The notes beneath the pieces are model-generated. The model saw nothing but the letters and a program-made list of their open reading frames with translations. It ran no database searches and was not told the DNA's origin. Positions 9,179 through 17,481 of a DNA stretch of 64,000 nucleotides are shown here, piece by piece (the stretch's first letter is position 1; each line of letters begins with the position of its first letter). The stretch is from an uncultured Aquimarina sp. (GTDB lineage: Bacteria; Bacteroidota; Bacteroidia; Flavobacteriales; Flavobacteriaceae). The stretch spans positions 21,088 to 85,087 of the forward strand of contig CANMLW010000017.1 of NCBI GenBank assembly GCA_947498705.1, given 5' to 3'. The translations under genes were made by a program, and so were the position numbers.

Positions 9179-9388
9179 AAAAGGTATGTTTTGCAAAAAA
9201 AAATTAAATTTAGAACATCTTTAACTCAATAGCCTACATCCAGGCAACTTATTAAAAGATTGACACTCTTCGTCTACCTATAGACTAAAACAAACAATTT
9301 ACAACCCACTCCCCTAGAACACCCCCAATTATGAAATCTCTTATAGTGATTTATTAAAGAGGTTTTTGAAAAACTGTTTAAACATCAT

Positions 9389-9406
9389 TGGTAATCTGTA
9401 TTACCA
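9389..9406. repeat. Short inverted repeat in the leader of the first M57 gene
   Basis: TGGTAAT (9389-9395) and ATTACCA (9400-9406) are perfect reverse complements separated by CTGT, in the 420-bp non-coding stretch 9075-9496. It could be an operator half-site pair or an mRNA hairpin. Nothing comparable sits before the second M57 gene. Apart from this and the LytTR-like repeats I see nothing else definite in this gap. Confidence 0.3.
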
Positions 9407-9496
9407 CGATAGATGCTACTCTATATTTAGTATAGTTAAAATAAATCCAATATATAAACAACTCTTAATTAAACCTTAAACACAAACTCAATAATT

Positions 9497-10357
9497 ATGA
9501 AAAGTTTTTTTAAAATCATTACCGTAGTAACAATCGTATGTTCTTTTCTTTATTCTTGTCAAAAGGATGAAATAGATACTCCAAAAGAAACTCTACCACA
9601 AGTTTCTAAAAAAGTGCTAAAAAAAATAGCTAAGTTAGGAGTAAACCCTAATGGGGTTATACCATATACACTTATCAGAGTCGATGGTACTAAAGAAAAT
9701 GGGTATTTGGCTCATGATATATTCTTCTCTAAAAATGATCTTGCCACCATGGAAGATTTACCTCTTGCATCTGATATAGCGGCTCAAAAATTATATAGAA
9801 CCAGAAATCTAGTAAATGTACCTAATAGTGGGTTTAGAGTAATCACTATAAGAGGTGTAAATCTAGACAGAAGTCTTGAAAATGGCCTTGTAGCAGCAGT
9901 CGAAAACTTTAATCGCCGTAGACTTAAGTTTTGGTTACGCCTATCTTTTGGCACTAGTGATAATGGAAGCGAAATTGTTGTAACACAAAACAACAGCTTT
10001 GATGCTGGAGCAATCGCCGGTTTTCCTAGAAATGGGAATCCCTTTAACAGTATTATTATTGATGGAGGTGCTTCATTTATTGGTAGACAATTAATTGAAG
10101 GGCTTATAACTCATGAAATCGGTCATTGTTTTGGCTTTAGGCATGCAGATTTTAGAACTCGTAGCTCATGTAACCGAGGTATTGTTGATGAAGAAACCCT
10201 ACCTGGAGCTGCAGAAATTGGCGCAATCCATATTCCAGGAACTAGTACCGATGGAGATTTTCAAGACTCTGTAATGACCTCATGCTATGATCCCAATGCT
10301 CCAAAACCAAATTTTACTTTTGAAGATGTAAAAGCACTTAGAGCATTGTATCAGTAA
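9497..10357 (+). CDS. M57-family zinc metalloprotease lipoprotein (copy 1)
   Basis: Predicted outer-membrane or surface lipoprotein, 286 residues. The signal peptide ends in a lipobox with Cys21 (SFLYSCQKDE). The zinc motif HEIGHCFGFRH (His206, Glu207, His210, His216) defines the metzincin-like dual-action HEIGH peptidase family (M57). Between the lipid anchor and the catalytic part there is a conserved propeptide-like block (VLKKIAKLGVNPNGV, GYLAHDIFFSKNDL). The C-terminal DSVMTSCYDP contains the Met-turn-like Met. It has a paralogue 315 bp downstream in the same direction; the two share the leader just before ATG (ACACAAACTCAATAATT versus ACACAAACACAATAATT). A terminator follows at 10391. 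The substrate is unknown. Confidence 0.88.
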   Translation: MKSFFKIITVVTIVCSFLYSCQKDEIDTPKETLPQVSKKVLKKIAKLGVNPNGVIPYTLIRVDGTKENGYLAHDIFFSKNDLATMEDLPLASDIAAQKLYRTRNLVNVPNSGFRVITIRGVNLDRSLENGLVAAVENFNRRRLKFWLRLSFGTSDNGSEIVVTQNNSFDAGAIAGFPRNGNPFNSIIIDGGASFIGRQLIEGLITHEIGHCFGFRHADFRTRSSCNRGIVDEETLPGAAEIGAIHIPGTSTDGDFQDSVMTSCYDPNAPKPNFTFEDVKALRALYQ

Positions 10358-10390
10358 ATAATTATAAATATATATTGGATTATTTAAGTA

Positions 10391-10420
10391 AAGACTGTCC
10401 TTTTTGGGCAGTCTTTTTTT
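10391..10420 (+). terminator. Rho-independent terminator after M57 copy 1
   Basis: AAGACTGTCC (10391-10400) pairs with GGGCAGTCTT (10406-10415, one G-U pair) around a TTTTT loop and runs into a long T tract to 10420. Confidence 0.85.
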
Positions 10421-10491
10421 TCGCAATACATATAAAAACAAAAGAACAACTAGCTTCTTTTTTAGTCTACAATGCACTTTATATAAATATG

Positions 10492-10531
10492 CATACCATT
10501 CATACACTAAAACATACCATTCATACAATTG
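10492..10531 (+). promoter_or_regulatory. Two-repeat LytTR-like operator upstream of the second M57 gene
   Basis: CATACCATTCATACA occurs twice, at 10492-10506 and 10513-10527, exactly 21 bp apart, and ATTG follows the second copy. Core ACCATTCA with a 13-bp gap is close to the known LytTR site of BtsR. The same arrangement occurs before the first M57 gene, so both proteases are probably controlled by one regulator. It lies about 145 bp before the start codon at 10673. Confidence 0.6.
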
Positions 10532-10672
10532 AACCAATCGTTACAAAAAGAAAACATAAATTTAATAAGATTTAAAATTATTTAACTTCTAACTATATAA
10601 AGCATTTGTTCATAGCAAATATTATGATCCAATTTATATATAACTTAATTCAAAAACACAAACACAATAATT

Positions 10673-11536
10673 ATGAAATTTTATTTAAAGAGCATTGCTC
10701 TAATTACCCTAATATGTACTTTGACATACTCTTGTCAAAAAGACGAAGTAACCACTTCTAATCCTGAAATCGCTCAAGAAATATCAGAGCAAGTACTTCA
10801 AAAAATAGCCAAACTTGGTGTTAACCCAAGTAATGTTGTACGAGAAACCATCACCAAAAATGATGGCTCTAAAGAAAGCGGGTACTTGGCTCACGATATA
10901 TATTTTTCTGAAAGTGATCTAAAAACAATGGAGGACTTACCATCTATTACAGATAAGGCTGCACAGAAATTATATCGAACAACAAATATGGTAAATGTTC
11001 CAAACAGAGGGTTTAGAACCATTACAATACGAGGGGTCAACCTTGATAGAAGTATTGAAAATGGGCTTCGTGATGCTGTTAGGAATTTTAACAATTTAAG
11101 GCTTCGTTTTTTTCTACGTTTATCTTTTGGTAGGTCAAGCAATGGCGAAGAGATTACTGTACGACAAGAACAATTATCTAACAACGGAGGAATAGGTACT
11201 TTTCCAAGCGGAGGAGACCCTGGTGATTTAATAAGAATTGACCCAGATAACGCTACTCAATCTAGACGAATTCTTGAAGCTCTTTTAACACATGAACTAG
11301 GACATAATTTTGGGCTTAGGCATTCGGATTACCAAACACAAAGTTCTTGTCGTACTTTTGGTGGCAATGAAGGTGCTGGTACAGTCGGAGCAGTACATAT
11401 CCCGGGCACTAGTACAAGTGGAGATTTTCAAAACTCTATCATGAAAGTTTGCATCATATTTTTTGGTGAAAACGATCGTGGATTTTTATCCGAATTTACT
11501 GCAGAAGACAGAACAGGTCTTAGAGAACTTTACTAA
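10673..11536 (+). CDS. M57-family zinc metalloprotease lipoprotein (copy 2)
   Basis: 287-residue paralogue of the gene at 9497, similar along its whole length. Lipobox Cys21 (TLTYSCQKDE), then the shared block VLQKIAKLGVNPSNV and GYLAHDIYFSESDL. The zinc motif is HELGHNFGLRH (His207, Glu208, His211, His217), and NSIMKVC stands in the Met-turn position. Differences cluster in the segment before the zinc helix (NNGGIGTFPSGGDPGD) and near the C-terminus (IIFFGENDRGFLSEFTAED), which suggests divergence in substrate or exosite. It has its own operator-like repeats and terminator, so the two copies are separate transcription units rather than an operon. Confidence 0.88.
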   Translation: MKFYLKSIALITLICTLTYSCQKDEVTTSNPEIAQEISEQVLQKIAKLGVNPSNVVRETITKNDGSKESGYLAHDIYFSESDLKTMEDLPSITDKAAQKLYRTTNMVNVPNRGFRTITIRGVNLDRSIENGLRDAVRNFNNLRLRFFLRLSFGRSSNGEEITVRQEQLSNNGGIGTFPSGGDPGDLIRIDPDNATQSRRILEALLTHELGHNFGLRHSDYQTQSSCRTFGGNEGAGTVGAVHIPGTSTSGDFQNSIMKVCIIFFGENDRGFLSEFTAEDRTGLRELY

Positions 11537-11587
11537 ATCTTATTAAATAAACTATAATTTTATAAATTGGATTATAATAATACAATT

Positions 11588-11617
11588 AGACTACCCAAAT
11601 TGGGTGGTCTTTTTTTA
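11588..11617 (+). terminator. Rho-independent terminator after M57 copy 2
   Basis: AGACTACCCAA (11588-11598) pairs with TTGGGTGGTCT (11600-11610) and is followed by seven T. Confidence 0.85.
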
Positions 11618-11812
11618 TGACACATTTAAATACCCATACAAAGCAATATCTCTATATTTTCAGTGAAAAAGACATGTTTTTTCTTTAAAAACACACTGAC
11701 CCTACCTCATTTTCATTAAAATATAGTTAAAATAAGTTAAAATGTACTAATAGTAACGATTTATGGATTATTGGAATACCATAGTAAAATTACATTTCTT
11801 TACTTTGTATCA

Positions 11813-11930
11813 TAAATTAGACGGGAAACTAATTCACCATATTAAAATATTTAATTTAAAACCCTAAGCTTAGTTGAGTTTGTGTTAGGTTATTGATGGT
11901 TGTCATTTATTGGCGACCATCTTTATTTTA
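11813..11930 (+). ncRNA. Candidate small structured RNA with its own terminator
   Basis: Within the 468-bp non-coding gap 11537-12004, three local hairpins line up on the plus strand. AATTAG/CTAATT (11815-11834) has an 8-nt loop. AACCCTAA/TTAGGTT (11859-11891) encloses the palindrome CTAAGCTTAG. GATGGTTGTC/GGCGACCATC (11894-11921) is followed by TTTATTTTA. The last looks like a terminator but no plus-strand gene precedes it. TTACTTTG at 11800-11807 is one base off the Bacteroidota -7 box TAnnTTTG. No family is recognised; this is inference from structure only. Confidence 0.3.
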
Positions 11931-12004
11931 TAACACTTTTTCTCCCTACCTATTAATAGGCTTGATTTGATCTTATTAAATCTATTTTTTTTTTGAAAAA
12001 TTAT

Positions 12005-12985
12005 TTACGTTATCGCCTCTGGATGGATATTAAATTTTTCGAAGAAAGCTTTTTTAAATTTTGAAGAATTAGAATAATTAAGTTCATCCATAACATCTCT
12101 TATAGAACTACCTTCTCCTATAATCATAGTGTAAGAAGCTTCTAATCTTTTGTTATTAAAAAACTCTAATGGTGTTTGATTATGAATCTCTTTAAACATG
12201 TTAAAAAAATTTGTTCGACTCATATTAGCCATTGCTGCTAGTTGATCTACACCAACAAATGGTTCTTTAAGATGCCCCCTGAGGTAATCACTCACTTTAT
12301 AAATATTACCTACCTGAGCACTATTTATACTAAACGGATTACAAGAAGTCCCCCATCTTAATACATCTTTCCAGAAGGTTTCTAAAAGTCTAATGCCTCT
12401 TGCTACATAAAACAAGTAGTTTTCGATCTTATCGGTATCTGGTTGTACAATTTGATCAAAAAGAACAGACTGCTTATAAGAGAGATAAAATTTATCCAGG
12501 TATTTATGAGAGTCCCGTATATAATTATCGACACGTTCTGCAATCTCACTACTTTTTTTAAAAAAGGGTTTGGCATAAGAGCTTTTTAAGACAAGAGTCG
12601 CAGATTTCACTTCTGCGCCTTTATGAATGTATGTGCGTTCACCTTGCCTTGCATCCATACATCTCATATTTCCTGGTGTATAATTGTCTGAATACCTACT
12701 AATAATCTGGTTTTTTTCTAATCCATGATCTAAGGCATATTTTCTAAAATGCAATAGAATATCTTTCTCTTTAACGGGCTCTCTTACACATTCGATATCG
12801 GTATTAGCCCGATAATTATTAATAATTAGAAAAACTTCATGAGAAATCCTATAATACAACAGATATCCATCTGCTATATGAGAAGGAAAATAGATACGAT
12901 CCGAATTAGCGTCCGGTCTTAATCTAGATTCAAAGTAGCTTTTTAACTTATCTATATCCGAATAATCAAATAAAAATTCACACAT
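12005..12985 (-). CDS. AraC-family transcriptional regulator
   Basis: 326 residues. The C-terminal ~85 residues form the double helix-turn-helix of AraC/XylS: FVGVDQLAAMANMSRTNFFNMF (first HTH), then TPLEFFNNKRLEASYTMI and SIRDVMDELNYSNSSKFKKA (second HTH). The N-terminal ~230 residues have no recognised ligand domain and are rich in Tyr/Asp; similar flavobacterial regulators exist without known effectors. A long imperfect inverted repeat lies just upstream (13004-13054) and could be a binding site or a terminator of the neighbouring gene. It is a single minus-strand gene. Confidence 0.85.
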   Translation of the reverse strand: MCEFLFDYSDIDKLKSYFESRLRPDANSDRIYFPSHIADGYLLYYRISHEVFLIINNYRANTDIECVREPVKEKDILLHFRKYALDHGLEKNQIISRYSDNYTPGNMRCMDARQGERTYIHKGAEVKSATLVLKSSYAKPFFKKSSEIAERVDNYIRDSHKYLDKFYLSYKQSVLFDQIVQPDTDKIENYLFYVARGIRLLETFWKDVLRWGTSCNPFSINSAQVGNIYKVSDYLRGHLKEPFVGVDQLAAMANMSRTNFFNMFKEIHNQTPLEFFNNKRLEASYTMIIGEGSSIRDVMDELNYSNSSKFKKAFFEKFNIHPEAIT

Positions 12986-13003
12986 ACGTAACCAATTAAC
13001 AAA

Positions 13004-13054
13004 ACTGTTTCTTTTTAATATTTCAACAAAAAATTAAAATATTAAAAAAACAGT
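13004..13054 (-). terminator. Long inverted repeat between the cysteine-synthase-like gene and the AraC gene
   Basis: ACTGTTT plus TTTTTAATATTT (13004-13023) is complementary to AAATATTAAAAAAACAGT (13037-13054), with a 2-nt bulge and a 13-nt loop. It lies 75 bp after the stop of the PLP enzyme and 19 bp before the AraC start on the same strand. It may terminate the former or serve as operator for the latter. Confidence 0.4.
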
Positions 13055-13128
13055 CAGCATAAAACAATCCTTACACGATAAATACAGCAGACAAGCTGGG
13101 GTAATAACATCACTTTAAAGATAAGAAT

Positions 13129-14490
13129 TTATTTTATATGACTTATAACATCATATTTTGTTACAATATGATGCTCCCCATTTTCTAACAAAACTAAAAC
13201 AGCAGGATTCCCTTTTTTTATAAGTTTCGATATAGTATCAAGAGAGGTTTTGGCCTCTACGATAGGAAAAGGTGGCTTCATAACATCTTTGATAGGAGTA
13301 CTATACATATCTCTATCATTTAAAAAAGCTGCAAAAAGAGCAGATTCATCAACAGACCCCACAAACCCTTCTGTATCGACAACAGGAATTTGAGAAATTT
13401 TAAATTTACGCATTCGTTCAATTGCATGAGAAACTAATTCTTCGGTTTTAACAGTTACCAATGGTTTTTCTCTATGATCTTTGATTAAATCATCTGCGGT
13501 CGATACTTCTTCTTCAAGAAAGCCTCTTTCTCTCATCCAATCATCATTAAACATTTTACCTACATATCTACTACCGTGATCATGAAAAAGAACTACCACA
13601 ACATCATTTTTTGTAAAATGTTCTTTTAATTGTAATAATCCCTTAATTGCAGCCCCTGCACTATTACCTAAAAACATTCCTTCCTCTTTGGCTAGCCTTT
13701 GAGTATATACGGCAGCATCTTTATCGGTAACTTTTGTAAACCCATCAATTACAGAAAAATCTACATTTTGAGGAAGAATATCCTCTCCTATTCCTTCTGT
13801 GATATATGAATAGATTTCATTTTCATCAAAAATCCCTGTTTCGTGATATTTTTTAAAAACAGATCCATAGGTATCAACTCCCCAAATTTTGATATTTGGA
13901 TTTTTCTCTTTTAAGTATTTACCTACTCCAGAGATAGTCCCGCCGGTTCCAACTCCAACAATAAAATGTGTAACTTTTCCGTCTGTTTGTTTCCATATTT
14001 CTGGCCCTGTACTTTCGTAATGCGCTAATGTATTAGAAGGGTTATCATATTGATTTACATACCAAGAATTAGGAGTTTCCTCGGCAAGTCTTTTTGATAC
14101 CGAATAGTAAGATCTTGGATCATCGGGTTCTACATTTGTTGGGCAGACCATAACTTTTGCTCCAACCGCCCTAAGGATGTCCATCTTTTCTTTAGATTGC
14201 TTATCGGCCATAACACAAATTAACTTATACCCCTTAATTATAGCCACCAGTGCAAGGCCCATACCTGTATTTCCAGAAGTTCCTTCTATAATAGTTCCAC
14301 CTGGTTTTAGCCTACCATCTGCTTCAGCATCCTCAATCATTTTTAAGGCCATACGATCTTTTACAGAATTGCCTGGATTAAAAGTTTCATATTTAGCTAA
14401 CACCAAAGCATCTATCTCTTTTACCAAAGCATTCATTTGCACCAATGGTGTATCACCAATTGTTTCTAGTATATTTTTTGCGTATTTCAC
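13129..14490 (-). CDS. PLP-dependent cysteine synthase / cystathionine beta-synthase with CBS pair
   Basis: Fold-type II PLP enzyme joined to two CBS domains, 453 residues. The PLP lysine is in NPGNSVKDRMALKMIEDAE (about 40-58); the substrate loop is EGTSGNTGMGLALVA (about 69-83); the phosphate loop is GVGTGGTISGVGKYL (about 181-195); GNSAGAA closes the site. After residue ~330 come the CBS modules (PLVTVKTEELVSHAIERM, ISQIPVVDTEGFVGSV, IKDVMKPPFPIV). There is no N-terminal haem domain. Depending on substrate it makes cysteine from O-acetylserine or cystathionine from serine and homocysteine. The CBS tail favours the latter, or regulation by adenosyl ligands, but the choice is not certain. 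Confidence 0.88.
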   Translation of the reverse strand: MKYAKNILETIGDTPLVQMNALVKEIDALVLAKYETFNPGNSVKDRMALKMIEDAEADGRLKPGGTIIEGTSGNTGMGLALVAIIKGYKLICVMADKQSKEKMDILRAVGAKVMVCPTNVEPDDPRSYYSVSKRLAEETPNSWYVNQYDNPSNTLAHYESTGPEIWKQTDGKVTHFIVGVGTGGTISGVGKYLKEKNPNIKIWGVDTYGSVFKKYHETGIFDENEIYSYITEGIGEDILPQNVDFSVIDGFTKVTDKDAAVYTQRLAKEEGMFLGNSAGAAIKGLLQLKEHFTKNDVVVVLFHDHGSRYVGKMFNDDWMRERGFLEEEVSTADDLIKDHREKPLVTVKTEELVSHAIERMRKFKISQIPVVDTEGFVGSVDESALFAAFLNDRDMYSTPIKDVMKPPFPIVEAKTSLDTISKLIKKGNPAVLVLLENGEHHIVTKYDVISHIK

Positions 14491-14634
14491 TCCTTAAAAT
14501 TTTAGTATTATATCCCCATAGATACTTAGAATCACAAAGATACAACCTTGGCTTGTCTATTAATCGTTTTAAAAACCAAAAAATATCTTAAAACATCTTT
14601 CGACCTTAAATTACTTTTTGGTTAAGTTGTTATT

Positions 14635-15909
14635 TTATTGAAAACGTATAGATTTTGTAGGTGTTATTTTGGTAATAATATAAGATGGTATCAACAGCAT
14701 CAACACACATAGTATAATGGTTCCTACATTAAGTAAAACAATGTGCCCAAAATTTATATATACGGGGGCAGTACTCACATAATATGTTTCTGGATTAAGT
14801 TTAATAACTCCATAGTTTTCTTGTAGCAGTAATAACCCTATTCCAATGAGGTTACCCCAAAACAACCCTATTAAAATTAAATAGGCTGCATTATACAGAA
14901 ACACTTTTCGTATACTCCAATTGGTAGTTCCTAAAGCTTTTAAAATTCCTACCATTGGCGTTCGTTCTAATATTAAAACCAATAGTGCCGTAATCATATT
15001 AATACCTGCTACCAAAATAATAATCCCGATGATACCTATAACATTTAAATCAAATAGTTTAAGCCATTCGAAAATAGTCGCATATTTTAAAGAAATGGTT
15101 TGACTATCCATTGTTGATGGAATGTTTTCATAAATTTCTTGTCCTTTTTGATCTATTTTATCAAAATCATCAATAAACACTTCGAAATTACCTATTTGAT
15201 CCGAAGTCCATTTATTCATTTTTCTTACATGCCTGATATCTGCAAACAAGTACAACTCATCAAACTGTTGAAATCCCGAATTATAAATCCCAACTATTTT
15301 AAAAACTCTGATATAGGGTTTAGAATTAGAGGTCGAATTTTTTTTAAGAAAATATGTTATTGCTTTATCACCAATACCCAACCCCAAACGATTTGCTATA
15401 TGAGATGACAGTAATATTTCTTCATTAAGTTTACCGGTAAAATCTGGTAATCTTCCTTCGATCAAATACTCTTTAAACGTATTCCAGTCATATTGATCAT
15501 CAACTCCTTTCACCACTACCCCATCAAAATCGGTTTCAGTTCTGATAAGCCCCATTTTACTAGCAACCGCCTGTATATGAGTTATCTCTTCGACATCTGT
15601 AAATTCTGGATAGAAATCTTGATTTGATGATATTGGCATGAGTGACTCTACACTACTGTTGTTATCAAAACTAGAAATTATCACATGTCCATTAAACGCG
15701 GCAACTTTTTCTCGTATTTTTCGTTGTAGACCTATACCTGTAGCAACGGTAATCAGCATCATAATCATACCAATTGCAATCGCAAAAATTGCAATTTTTA
15801 TGATAGGAGTAGAAATGCTACTTTTATGTTCCTTACCTTTGATAAGGCGTTTGGCAATAAAATATTCAAAATTCAAATTACCTATGGTTTTTGTTAGAAC
15901 TGTATTCAA
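14635..15909 (-). CDS. FtsX-like ABC transporter permease (LolC/LolE type)
   Basis: 424-residue inner-membrane permease with the MacB/LolC layout: TM1 at about 33-60 (IIKIAIFAIAIGMIMMLITVATGIGL), a ~210-residue periplasmic core domain, then three C-terminal helices (VIGIIGIIILVAGINMITALLVL; NAAYLILIGLFWGNLIGIGL; GHIVLLNVGTIILCVLMLLIP). The KALGTTNWSIRKVF coupling helix contacts a separate ATPase. It probably helps move lipoproteins to the outer membrane. Homologues begin near LNFEYFIAKRL, so the true start may be the TTG about 11 codons inside the ATG at 15907-15909. That start would reduce the overlap with the divergent NamZ gene. Confidence 0.85.
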   Translation of the reverse strand: MNTVLTKTIGNLNFEYFIAKRLIKGKEHKSSISTPIIKIAIFAIAIGMIMMLITVATGIGLQRKIREKVAAFNGHVIISSFDNNSSVESLMPISSNQDFYPEFTDVEEITHIQAVASKMGLIRTETDFDGVVVKGVDDQYDWNTFKEYLIEGRLPDFTGKLNEEILLSSHIANRLGLGIGDKAITYFLKKNSTSNSKPYIRVFKIVGIYNSGFQQFDELYLFADIRHVRKMNKWTSDQIGNFEVFIDDFDKIDQKGQEIYENIPSTMDSQTISLKYATIFEWLKLFDLNVIGIIGIIILVAGINMITALLVLILERTPMVGILKALGTTNWSIRKVFLYNAAYLILIGLFWGNLIGIGLLLLQENYGVIKLNPETYYVSTAPVYINFGHIVLLNVGTIILCVLMLLIPSYIITKITPTKSIRFQ

Positions 15910-17164
15910 AAATACATTATTATTCCTTTTTATACTTTTTATTTCTTGTGTAAGTAAAATAAAAACAGATTTTCTTTCTACTTCATTAGAAAACGAAAAC
16001 GCTATCTCTGATGCTTATATTTCAAAAGACACCCTTAAAAATCATCCTACCATTATTGTTGGAGCCAATCTTTTAGATACTTACATCCCTATTTTAGAAG
16101 GTAAAAAGGTAGCCATTATTGGTAATCAAACTTCTGTAATTTTTAAGGATAGTATCACGAATCATAACTATGTTCATCTCGTAGACTCATTATTATCAAA
16201 AAACATAGCTATTAAAAAAGTATTTGCTCCAGAACATGGTTTTAGAGGAAAGGCAGATGCAGGAGAATTGGTTGCAGATGGTAAAGACATTAAAACTGGG
16301 CTCCCAATAGTTTCTCTATATGGAAAAAACAAAAAACCATCCCCAGAATCTTTAACTGGTATCGACATTGTTGTTTTTGATATACAAGATGTAGGTGTTC
16401 GTTTCTACACCTATATTTCTACATTACATTATGTTATGCAGGCATGTGCAGAAAGTAATATTCCTGTATTGATATTGGATCGTCCTAATCCAAATGCTTT
16501 TTATATAGACGGCCCTACTCTAGAGCCTGCACATTCTAGTTTTGTAGGCGTGCACCCGATACCGTTGGTTCACGGAATGACTATAGGAGAATATGCGCAA
16601 ATGATTAACGGAGAAGGTTGGCTTGGTCAAGATTTACAATGTAAAATTACCATTATTCCTATTAAAAATTACACACATACCTCATCATATAGTTTACCTA
16701 TTCGTCCTTCACCCAACTTACCAAACGATGTAGCAATCAACCTATATCCTAGCCTTGGTTTTTTTGAAGGGACGACTATCAATGCAGGAAGAGGTACCGA
16801 AATGCAGTTTCAAATTTTTGGGTCTCCTGATTTGGCAGTAGATCGATATGATTTTGCTTATACGCCTCAGCCAAATTTTGGAGCCAAATATCCTAAACAT
16901 AGAAGTGAAGTATGCTATGGTAAAGATTTGAGAAAAGTTAAACCATTAGACTCTATACATCTGGACTGGCTTATTAATGCCTACAAAAACTCAAATGCAA
17001 AAGATAAATTTTTCAACACCAAATCGTTTACCATTCATGCAGGGACAGAAAAATTACAACAACAAATAGAAGAAGGACTTACATCGCAACAAATTAAAGA
17101 TTCCTGGCAGGATGATTTGGAAAACTTCAAAAAAATAAGAGATCAATATTTACTTTATAAATAA
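15884..17164 (+). CDS. namZ: NamZ-type exo-beta-N-acetylmuramidase (DUF1343) lipoprotein
   Basis: 426-residue protein from the ATG at 15884, chosen because it gives a lipoprotein signal peptide (FKNTLLFLFILFISC, lipobox Cys). A longer frame runs upstream but only as antisense to the permease gene. DUF1343 motifs are clear: GANLLDTYIPILEGKKVAII, FAPEHGFRGKADAGE, LPIVSLYGKNKKPSPE, VFDIQDVGVRFYTYISTL, LDRPNPN and LFEG-type SLGFFEGTTINAGRGTE. NamZ enzymes release MurNAc from the non-reducing end of peptidoglycan fragments for recycling. The start overlaps the divergent permease start by 26 bp, so the promoters of the two genes must lie inside each other's coding region. Confidence 0.88.
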   Translation: MVFVRTVFKNTLLFLFILFISCVSKIKTDFLSTSLENENAISDAYISKDTLKNHPTIIVGANLLDTYIPILEGKKVAIIGNQTSVIFKDSITNHNYVHLVDSLLSKNIAIKKVFAPEHGFRGKADAGELVADGKDIKTGLPIVSLYGKNKKPSPESLTGIDIVVFDIQDVGVRFYTYISTLHYVMQACAESNIPVLILDRPNPNAFYIDGPTLEPAHSSFVGVHPIPLVHGMTIGEYAQMINGEGWLGQDLQCKITIIPIKNYTHTSSYSLPIRPSPNLPNDVAINLYPSLGFFEGTTINAGRGTEMQFQIFGSPDLAVDRYDFAYTPQPNFGAKYPKHRSEVCYGKDLRKVKPLDSIHLDWLINAYKNSNAKDKFFNTKSFTIHAGTEKLQQQIEEGLTSQQIKDSWQDDLENFKKIRDQYLLYK

Positions 17165-17481
17165 ATTACATTATCGCTGGAAGTATAGCATTTATATGTA
17201 AAAAAATAAGATAACTCATAATTTTTCAAGAATATCCAAAACGATCAACACTAATATTTTTGTGGTATGAGTAATTTTTGATCTTTTTTTTATTAGTAAA
17301 TATTGAAATTTTCGATAATGAAAGTCAATTCGCTGAAAAAAAGAACCTTAGTGTTAATTCTAAAATAGAAAAAGAAATTACCTTTATCTCCAAAATTCAT
17401 TCTTAACTAGTTATAAAACTTAAGAGTAAAAATATCTACGTCTTGAAAATGCACAAAAAAAACACCTCATTTTATATTGCA

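Noticed and set aside
10375..10575. Open frame between the two M57 genes
   Set aside because: It spans a terminator and the operator-like repeats and has low-complexity composition, so it is chance.
15638..15883. N-terminal extension of the NamZ frame
   Set aside because: It is antisense to the permease coding region and lacks homology; the start at 15884 gives a proper lipoprotein signal.
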